Shown here piece by piece: positions 4,958 through 9,199 of a stretch of 9,199 nucleotides of DNA. The notes beneath the pieces are model-generated. The model was given only the letters and a program-made list of their open reading frames with translations, made no database searches and was not told the origin of the DNA. The position numbers were made by a program, and so were the translations under genes. The stretch comes from an uncultured Phenylobacterium sp. (GTDB lineage Bacteria > Pseudomonadota > Alphaproteobacteria > Caulobacterales > Caulobacteraceae). Position 1 is the first letter of the stretch; the number at the start of each line of letters is the position of its first letter. The DNA lies in the NCBI GenBank assembly GCA_945952175.1, contig CAMFHW010000136.1, positions 1 to 9,199 of the forward strand, given 5' to 3'.

Positions 4958-6691
4958 GTGGGCCGGCCCGCCAGGGATCGTGCAAACCGCGTGTTCAAGA
5001 CCTTTCTCGAGAATGCGTTGAAGGCGCGGCCGCGGCCCAAGGCCAAACCCCTGTCGCAGCCGTTCGTGATCTCGCCCTATATTCCCGAGCTCACCGGCTG
5101 GCGCCGTGTCGCCGCCTGGATCGCTCTGCCGCTGCTGACGCTCGTCTGCCTGGTGGCCGGCTTCTTCTACGCGCTCACCACGCCCTATCTGATCCCGCAG
5201 TTCGCCGCGCCCCTGGTGCTGGTGGCCATGTGCGTGGTCTGGGCCCTGCCCGACATCCGGCGCGCGCCGACCGGGCCGCTGGGCTTCCTGTTCTTCGCCT
5301 TCCTCTACGCGGCCCTGCTCTGGCCCAACTACCTGGCCATCGTGCCGCCGGGCCTGCCCTGGATCACCGCCATCCGCCTGATCGGCTTCCCGCTGTCCTT
5401 CATGCTGCTGATCTGCGTGTCGGTCTCGGAGGACTTCCGATCCGAGCTCGCGCGGATCCTGCGCGCCGTGCCCTATCTGTGGAAGCTGGTGGCGGGCTTC
5501 GCCATCATCCAGGTGGCCTCCATCGTCTTCTCCAAGCACCCGGCCGACTCGATCAACGTCCTGGTCGAGACCCAGGTCAGCTGGACGGTGATGTTCTTCG
5601 TCGGCGCCTGGATCTTCTCCAAGCCGGGGAACGCCGAGCGCTGGGCCGCGATCATGTGGGTCTCGGCCATGGTGCTCTGCGTGATCGGCATCGAGGAGAA
5701 GCGCGAGCAGCACGTGCCCTGGGCCGGCCACATCCCAAGCTTCCTGCAGGTGCAGGACGAATACGTCTCGCGTGTGCTGCAGGGCGCCCGGCGCCTCGGC
5801 ACCGACGAATACCGCCTGCAGGGCACCCACTCGACCAGCCTGGGCTTCGCCGAGTACCTGGCGCTGACCACGCCCTTCGTCATCCATTTCATGATGGAGC
5901 GCTACAAGCCCTGGATCCGCGTCGCGGCCGGCCTGTCGATCCCCTTCATCTTCTACACCATCCTCGGCACCGGGGCCCGCCTGGGCATGGTCGGGTTCTT
6001 CTGCTCGGTCCTGCTCTACCTGCTCTGCTGGGGCCTGCTGCGCTGGCGGCTGGTCCGGGGCAGCATCCTCGGCCCGGCCGTGGTGCTCTCCTATCCGGCC
6101 GTGTTCTGCGCCTTCATGGCGGCGACCTTCTTCATCCAGCGCCTGCACAACATGGTGTGGGGCGGTTCGAACACCTCTTATTCCAATGACGGCCGCTCGG
6201 CCCAGGTGGCCGCGGGCATGCCGAAGATCCTCAGCCACCCGTGGGGCTACGGCATCGGCATGGGCGCCGAGGCGCTGGACTATCACAACCTCGCCGGCGT
6301 CCTGACCATCGACACCTACTATCTGCTGGTGGCGCTGGACTATGGGGTGCTGGGCTTCCTGACCTATTACTCGACCATCATCCTGGTGATCGTCTTCGCA
6401 GCCAAGTACGGGCTGGTCGCGCCGCCGAAGGAGCGCGAGCGCACCTTCCTGATCCCGACCGGCATCGCGCTCGTCGCCTTCTTCATCATCAAGTCGATCT
6501 TCAGCCAGACCGAGAACCACACCCTGCAGTTCATGATGATGGGGATGGTCGCGGCCCTGGTCTATCGCATCAAGACCCAGCCCGAGATCGCCACGGTCCC
6601 GGTCGAGGTCGAGCGCGCGGGCGCCCGGTGGCGGCCGAAACTGGGCATCCGCCTGCCGGCGGCGGCGCGGGAAGACCTGGGGAAAGCCTAG
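4958..6691 (+). CDS. O-antigen ligase/polymerase-family membrane protein (WaaL/Wzy-like)
   Basis: A 577-residue polytopic inner-membrane protein with roughly a dozen hydrophobic segments. A basic cytosolic N-terminus of about 50 residues precedes the first membrane helix, and a charged cytosolic tail of about 40 residues follows the last. The arrangement matches the O-antigen ligase (Wzy_C, PF04932) family. GTGARLGMVGFF near residues 336-347 corresponds to the usual 'S-x-G-S-R-G/ALL' helix. HPWGYGIGMGAEALDYHN near 427-444, then helices of the Y-G-V-L-G-F-L type, corresponds to the family's large periplasmic loop ('NPLFGVG...HN...') carrying catalytic-type residues. RLQGTHSTSLGFAEYLAL lies before these. 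Such proteins join undecaprenyl-linked glycan to lipid A core, or polymerise repeat units, in the periplasm; sequence alone does not separate these. It is longer than typical WaaL (about 400 residues). GTG 4958 is chosen for its Shine-Dalgarno. Its stop overlaps that of the opposing glycosyltransferase. Confidence 0.82.
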   Translation: MGRPARDRANRVFKTFLENALKARPRPKAKPLSQPFVISPYIPELTGWRRVAAWIALPLLTLVCLVAGFFYALTTPYLIPQFAAPLVLVAMCVVWALPDIRRAPTGPLGFLFFAFLYAALLWPNYLAIVPPGLPWITAIRLIGFPLSFMLLICVSVSEDFRSELARILRAVPYLWKLVAGFAIIQVASIVFSKHPADSINVLVETQVSWTVMFFVGAWIFSKPGNAERWAAIMWVSAMVLCVIGIEEKREQHVPWAGHIPSFLQVQDEYVSRVLQGARRLGTDEYRLQGTHSTSLGFAEYLALTTPFVIHFMMERYKPWIRVAAGLSIPFIFYTILGTGARLGMVGFFCSVLLYLLCWGLLRWRLVRGSILGPAVVLSYPAVFCAFMAATFFIQRLHNMVWGGSNTSYSNDGRSAQVAAGMPKILSHPWGYGIGMGAEALDYHNLAGVLTIDTYYLLVALDYGVLGFLTYYSTIILVIVFAAKYGLVAPPKERERTFLIPTGIALVAFFIIKSIFSQTENHTLQFMMMGMVAALVYRIKTQPEIATVPVEVERAGARWRPKLGIRLPAAAREDLGKA

Positions 6692-7614
6692 GGCGCGATC
6701 CAGGCCGGGCGGCCGCGCTCGTCGCGCAGTCCGGCGACCCAGCCTTCCAGCGCATAGCCGAGCTGGCGCCAGGCGCCGCGGCGGCCGAAGCGCGCGAAGA
6801 TCACCAGGAAGGCCGTGACCACGACGATCGGCATGCGGGCCGGGAACAGGTCGCGCACCATCAGGATCTTGTTGCGCTCGTTCAGATAGACCGGGGTCTT
6901 TCCGCGCTGGCGGATGTCCGGCGGGTTGCCCGTGGTGGTGCCCTGATAGTGCAGGACCAGCGCGTCCGGCGCGAAACCCAGGCGCATGCCGCGGTCCAGC
7001 CCGCGCAGGCACCATTCCACCTCCTCGCAATAGAGGAAGTACTCCTCGCGCATCAGGCCGGTGGTCTCGACGAAGCGGCGGCCCATCAGCATGGCCGCGC
7101 CGTTCAGATAGTTCTGCAGCGCCTCGATGGCGGCCGGATCGGGCCGCGGCTCCAGGGGCGTGGAATGTCCGATCGACACCGCCCGCGCCAGCCAGCGGTT
7201 CAGCCGGCCGCCGTGCGATTGCACCAGGCCGTTCGGCAGGTGGATCGTGCAGCCGACCGCATCGCAGTCGCCCTTTTCCAGCCGCGCGACCAGGGCGCCC
7301 AGCGCCTCCGGATAGGGATGAGTGTCAGGATTGAGCACCCACCAGGCGTCGGCCTTGGGGGTCTCCTCCAGGCAGCGGTTCACCCCGCCTGCATAGCCGA
7401 GATTGCCAGGCGCGAGCACCGCGCGGACGGGCTGGCCGCCCGGCAAGGTCGCAGGGATCCTTGCAGTCAGGTCGGCATAGGCGTCGGGCCCGCCGTTCTC
7501 GCAGATGATCACCTCGAAGTCGGCATAGGCCGAACGGCCGAGCTCGCCCAGGCAGTGGACGATATCGCCGGCGTTCTTGAAGCCGACGATGGCGATGGCG
7601 ACGTGGGTGCTCAT
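6688..7614 (-). CDS. Family 2 glycosyltransferase (WbbL/rhamnosyltransferase-like)
   Basis: A 308-residue cytosolic or membrane-associated inverting GT-A glycosyltransferase. The N-terminal nucleotide-binding part starts VAIAIVGFKN and includes VIICENGG near residues 35-42. LAPGNLGYAGGVNRCL at 67-82 is the typical 'N-x-G-x-A-x-G-x-N' signature. WWVLNPDTHPYP at 91-102 carries the metal-binding NPDT. NGAAMLMGRR at 171-180 and YFLYCEEVEWCLR at 192-204 give the acceptor-side acidic motif, as in rhamnosyltransferases such as WbbL. A hydrophobic stretch at about 261-277 may attach it to the membrane. The start is ATG 7614, which overlaps the upstream glycosyltransferase stop in an ATGA, indicating translational coupling. 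The reading frame stays open far upstream of 7614, but that extension is antisense-like arginine-rich translation of the neighbouring gene and is excluded. Donor sugar is unknown. Confidence 0.88.
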   Translation of the reverse strand: MSTHVAIAIVGFKNAGDIVHCLGELGRSAYADFEVIICENGGPDAYADLTARIPATLPGGQPVRAVLAPGNLGYAGGVNRCLEETPKADAWWVLNPDTHPYPEALGALVARLEKGDCDAVGCTIHLPNGLVQSHGGRLNRWLARAVSIGHSTPLEPRPDPAAIEALQNYLNGAAMLMGRRFVETTGLMREEYFLYCEEVEWCLRGLDRGMRLGFAPDALVLHYQGTTTGNPPDIRQRGKTPVYLNERNKILMVRDLFPARMPIVVVTAFLVIFARFGRRGAWRQLGYALEGWVAGLRDERGRPAWIAP

Positions 7615-8495
7615 CGGGCCAGCACCAGGCGCACGGAGTCGGCCAGGCGCCAGAGGCGCAGGCGATAGAGCACCTTCAGGGCGGCCAGCCGCTGGCCGAA
7701 GGTGTCCAACTCGGCGCTCGCCAGGACCTTGGGCGTATGGGCGACGGCGGAAGCCGGCAGGGCGGCGGCGCGCAGCATCCATTTCGGCGTCTGGCCGGAG
7801 GCCTTGGCGAGTTCGAAGAGCTCGGAGTTCACCCGCCGCCACTTGGTCTCGAGGTCGGCCCAGGACTGGCGCGCCGGATGGCCGACCACGGCCTTGGGCG
7901 CGAAGCCGAGCCGGTAGCCTTTGGCCGTCGCGCGATGCGACCACTCCACGTCCTCGGAAACCCCGGTGAGAAACCCGCCGACATCGAGGAAGAGCTCCCG
8001 GGAGCAGAACATGCTGCCCGCGCCGGTGAAGCCCTTCTTGTTGATATAGCTCTTGAAATCGAAGGCGAAGACTCGCTCGAAGGCCTCGACGTCGGACATG
8101 GCCGGAGGGTTTTCGAGCAGGACGCGGACATGGCCGCCGACGAAATCGAACCGCTCCAGGCCCTTCAGCCCCTCGGCCAGCCATTGTGGCTCGGGCACAC
8201 AGTCGGAATCAGTGAAGGCGAAGATGCGGCCCCGGGCGATGGCGACGGCGCCGTTGCGCGCCGGGCCCGCGCCCTTCTCGGTCGCCACGTTCAGGCGCGC
8301 GCGGCCGGCGATCACCTCGGCCACCGCCGCCTCGCCTTCCGGTGAATTGTTGTCGCCCACCACGATTTCGAAGCGCTCGCGCGCCATGGTCTGGCGCTCC
8401 AGGGCGGCGAGGCATCGGTCGAGGCCGCGCAGGTCGCGATAGTGGGGGATGACGACGCTGATCTCGGGCGCGTCGGCGTTCGGGGCGTCGGTCAT
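7611..8495 (-). CDS. Family 2 glycosyltransferase
   Basis: A 294-residue GT-A fold glycosyltransferase. ISVVIPHYRDLRGLDRCLAA at residues 12-31 is the usual N-terminal Rossmann-like strand and helix. EIVVGDNNSPEG lies at 43-54. The segment G-A-G-P-A-R-N-G at 75-82 precedes IFAFTDSDCVPEPQWL at 91-106, which contains the metal-binding D-S-D. GAGSMFCSRELFLDVGGF at 158-175 and SEDVEWSHRATAKGYRLGFAP at 180-200 complete the GT2 pattern, the latter with the acidic E-D residues of the catalytic-base region. ATG 8495 is chosen because the domain begins 11 residues later. The frame could extend to a TTG at 8678, but that extension has no family match and no supported start. It is the first gene of a two-gene leftward unit (ATGA overlap with the next glycosyltransferase) and divergent from the dehydrogenase. 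The sugar transferred is unknown. Confidence 0.88.
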   Translation of the reverse strand: MTDAPNADAPEISVVIPHYRDLRGLDRCLAALERQTMARERFEIVVGDNNSPEGEAAVAEVIAGRARLNVATEKGAGPARNGAVAIARGRIFAFTDSDCVPEPQWLAEGLKGLERFDFVGGHVRVLLENPPAMSDVEAFERVFAFDFKSYINKKGFTGAGSMFCSRELFLDVGGFLTGVSEDVEWSHRATAKGYRLGFAPKAVVGHPARQSWADLETKWRRVNSELFELAKASGQTPKWMLRAAALPASAVAHTPKVLASAELDTFGQRLAALKVLYRLRLWRLADSVRLVLAR

Positions 8496-8589
8496 GGCGC
8501 TCGCAACCCAGGGATCCGGCGTCCCGAAATTCCACTCATGACATCTGGCCTCTCGGCTGGGTTTCCTATTGCACAATCGTTGCGCCGAA

Positions 8590-8611
8590 ATAAACAGGCC
8601 CCGGTCGGGGC
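8590..8611 (-). terminator. Possible hairpin with T-rich tail upstream of the glycosyltransferase unit
   Basis: GCCCCG (8598-8603) and CGGGGC (8606-8611) are complementary. Read on the minus strand, the stem is followed by CTGTTTATTT. This looks like a short intrinsic terminator pointing toward the two glycosyltransferase genes, so it could insulate them from, or attenuate, minus-strand transcription starting further upstream. The loop is only 2 nt (4 nt if the last pair opens), so stability is uncertain. Confidence 0.3.
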
Positions 8612-8671
8612 GGTTTCGAAGTCGCGAATGGCGCAGGTAATCTTGCGTAAAAGCCCTGTCGTCTAAGAACC

Positions 8672-8709
8672 GCCTCAACGCGGCCCAAGCGAGGCCGCTC
8701 GCACTTTTT
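8672..8709 (+). terminator. Attenuator-like hairpin and T-run in the leader of the dehydrogenase gene
   Basis: GCGGCC (8680-8685) and GGCCGC (8693-8698) form a 6-bp GC stem with a 7-nt loop, and a run of five T (8705-8709) follows 6 nt later. A second, mutually exclusive stem is possible between GCCTC (8672-8676) and GAGGC (8691-8695), sharing the same right arm. The set lies just upstream of the Shine-Dalgarno and GTG of the nucleotide-sugar dehydrogenase. It resembles a leader terminator with an alternative fold, but the gap between stem and T-run is longer than ideal. No leader peptide or known riboswitch was recognised. Confidence 0.3.
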
Positions 8710-8717
8710 CGCGTGAG

Positions 8718-8722
8718 AAGGA
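8718..8722 (+). promoter_or_regulatory. Shine-Dalgarno AAGGA deciding the GTG start of the dehydrogenase
   Basis: AAGGA lies 6 nt before GTG 8729. The next in-frame ATG (8762) has no comparable site and would remove part of the N-terminal helix before the NAD-binding fold. Confidence 0.55.
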
Positions 8723-8728
8723 TCTCCG

Positions 8729-9199
8729 GTGGCTGAGACGGCGTCGAACTTCGAACAGCTCATGGCGCGCATCGAGGGGCGCAAGGCGACCCTGGGGATC
8801 ATGGGGCTGGGCTATGTGGGCGTGCCGCTGGCCCTGGCCGGCGTCGAGGCCGGCTTCAACGTCCTGGGCTTCGACGTCAGCGCCAATCGCGTGAAGGCGA
8901 TCAACGCCGCCGAGCAGGTGATCAGCTATATCGGCGCCGACGTGATGAAGGCCGCGCGCGACAGCGGCCGCATGGAGGCGACCGGCGACTTCTCGCGGCT
9001 GAAGGAAGCCGATGCGATCCTGATCTGCGTGCCGACCCCGGTCACCAAGCACCGCGACCCCGACCTGTCCTTCGTGGTCCAGACCGCCGAAAGCATCTCC
9101 CAGCATCTGCGCCCCGGCCAGCTGCTCGGGCTGGAGAGCAAGATGTGTACCGGCGCCAGCCGCGCGGTGGTCCAGCCGCGGATGGAAGAGGGCGAGCTG
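8729..9199 (+). CDS. N-terminal part of a nucleotide-sugar 6-dehydrogenase (UDP-GlcNAc/UDP-glucose dehydrogenase family)
   Basis: The first 157 codons of a gene that continues past the right edge. The family oxidises the C6 alcohol of a nucleotide sugar to a carboxylate with two NAD+, giving UDP-uronic acids for surface glycans. Visible features are the Rossmann signature LGIMGLGYVGVPLALA, with G-x-G-x-x-G at residues 26-31. Asp49 at the end of the second strand is expected to bind the NAD ribose. ILICVPTPVTKHRDPDLSFV at 97-116 follows, with the family P-T-P and D-P-D-L-S elements. The 'P-T-P-x-T-K' and 'S-Y-I' style is closer to the WbpA/TviB (UDP-GlcNAc dehydrogenase) branch than to classic UDP-glucose dehydrogenase. 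One oddity is that the loop normally reading E-S-T-x-Y-P-G-T is E-S-K-M-C-T-G-A-S here (136-144), in frame and at normal length. GTG 8729 is chosen for its Shine-Dalgarno. Catalytic Cys and Lys lie outside the window. Confidence 0.85.
   Translation, partial: MAETASNFEQLMARIEGRKATLGIMGLGYVGVPLALAGVEAGFNVLGFDVSANRVKAINAAEQVISYIGADVMKAARDSGRMEATGDFSRLKEADAILICVPTPVTKHRDPDLSFVVQTAESISQHLRPGQLLGLESKMCTGASRAVVQPRMEEGEL

Larger units (their letters stand above)
8496..8728. promoter_or_regulatory. Divergent promoter/leader region between glycosyltransferases and dehydrogenase
   Basis: A 233-bp non-coding stretch that must drive the leftward glycosyltransferase pair and the rightward dehydrogenase. 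It holds both hairpins listed separately. A plus-strand TTGCAC (8569-8574), a 16-nt spacer and TAAACA (8591-8596) is a weak -35/-10 candidate. A second weak one is TTGCGT (8643-8648) with CTAAGAAC further on. Neither is convincing, so exact promoters are left open. Confidence 0.35.

Noticed and set aside
4814..7030. Open frame of 738 codons on the minus strand opposite the ligase/polymerase gene
   Set aside because: The translation is low-complexity (Asp, His, Gln, Gly, Arg), spans two real genes and an intergenic region, and has no recognisable domain. The plus-strand frame shows clear membrane helices and family motifs.
7615..8184. N-terminal extension of the second glycosyltransferase frame
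   Set aside because: The frame stays open, but the extension is arginine-rich and lies over the first glycosyltransferase in another frame. The true start is ATG 7614, where the GT2 domain begins and the ATGA overlap occurs.
8496..8678. Upstream extension of the first glycosyltransferase to a TTG
   Set aside because: It has a rare start codon, no ribosome binding site and no GT2 resemblance, and it would cover the divergent promoter region. ATG 8495 directly precedes the domain.

Overview
The window is GC-rich DNA, clearly above 60% G+C by eye in the genes, with strong third-position G/C bias. It has the style of an alphaproteobacterium. Caulobacterales (Caulobacter or Phenylobacterium type) is my best guess, from codon use, protein style and one promoter candidate that resembles the Caulobacter housekeeping consensus. 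That placement is inference. No rRNA, tRNA, IS element or CRISPR array was seen.

Almost every recognisable gene belongs to surface polysaccharide (O-antigen, capsule or exopolysaccharide) synthesis and export. From the left: the first 38 codons of a leftward gene that looks like a parallel beta-helix protein (1-115); a gene-poor stretch of about 490 bp, relatively A+T-rich in its left half, with several small inverted repeats (116-609); a rightward Wzx-type flippase (610-1980); a leftward asparagine-synthetase-like protein (1993-3495, possibly from 3561); a leftward acyltransferase-3 membrane protein (3650-4744); a rightward O-antigen ligase/polymerase-type membrane protein (4958-6691); two leftward, translationally coupled family-2 glycosyltransferases (6688-7614 and 7611-8495); and the 5' part of a rightward nucleotide-sugar 6-dehydrogenase (8729 to the window end).

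A working model (inference): the dehydrogenase makes a UDP-uronic-acid-type precursor. The two glycosyltransferases add sugars to a lipid-linked unit on the cytoplasmic face. The flippase moves it across the inner membrane, and the ligase/polymerase joins or polymerises it in the periplasm. The acyltransferase may decorate the glycan with an acyl group. The asparagine-synthetase-like protein could form an amide on a uronic acid, but it lacks the usual glutaminase cysteine, so its nitrogen source and product are open.

The genes alternate strand instead of forming one operon. There are two tight convergent junctions (1980/1993 and an overlapping CTAG at 6688-6691) and two divergent promoter regions (4745-4957 and 8496-8728). 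The points most worth checking are the cysteine-less asparagine-synthetase homologue, the unusual sequence of the usually conserved E-S-T-x-Y-P-G-T loop in the dehydrogenase, and the hairpins in the 8496-8728 intergenic region. I saw no clearly new multi-gene system; this reads as an accessory polysaccharide locus with a few unusual parts.
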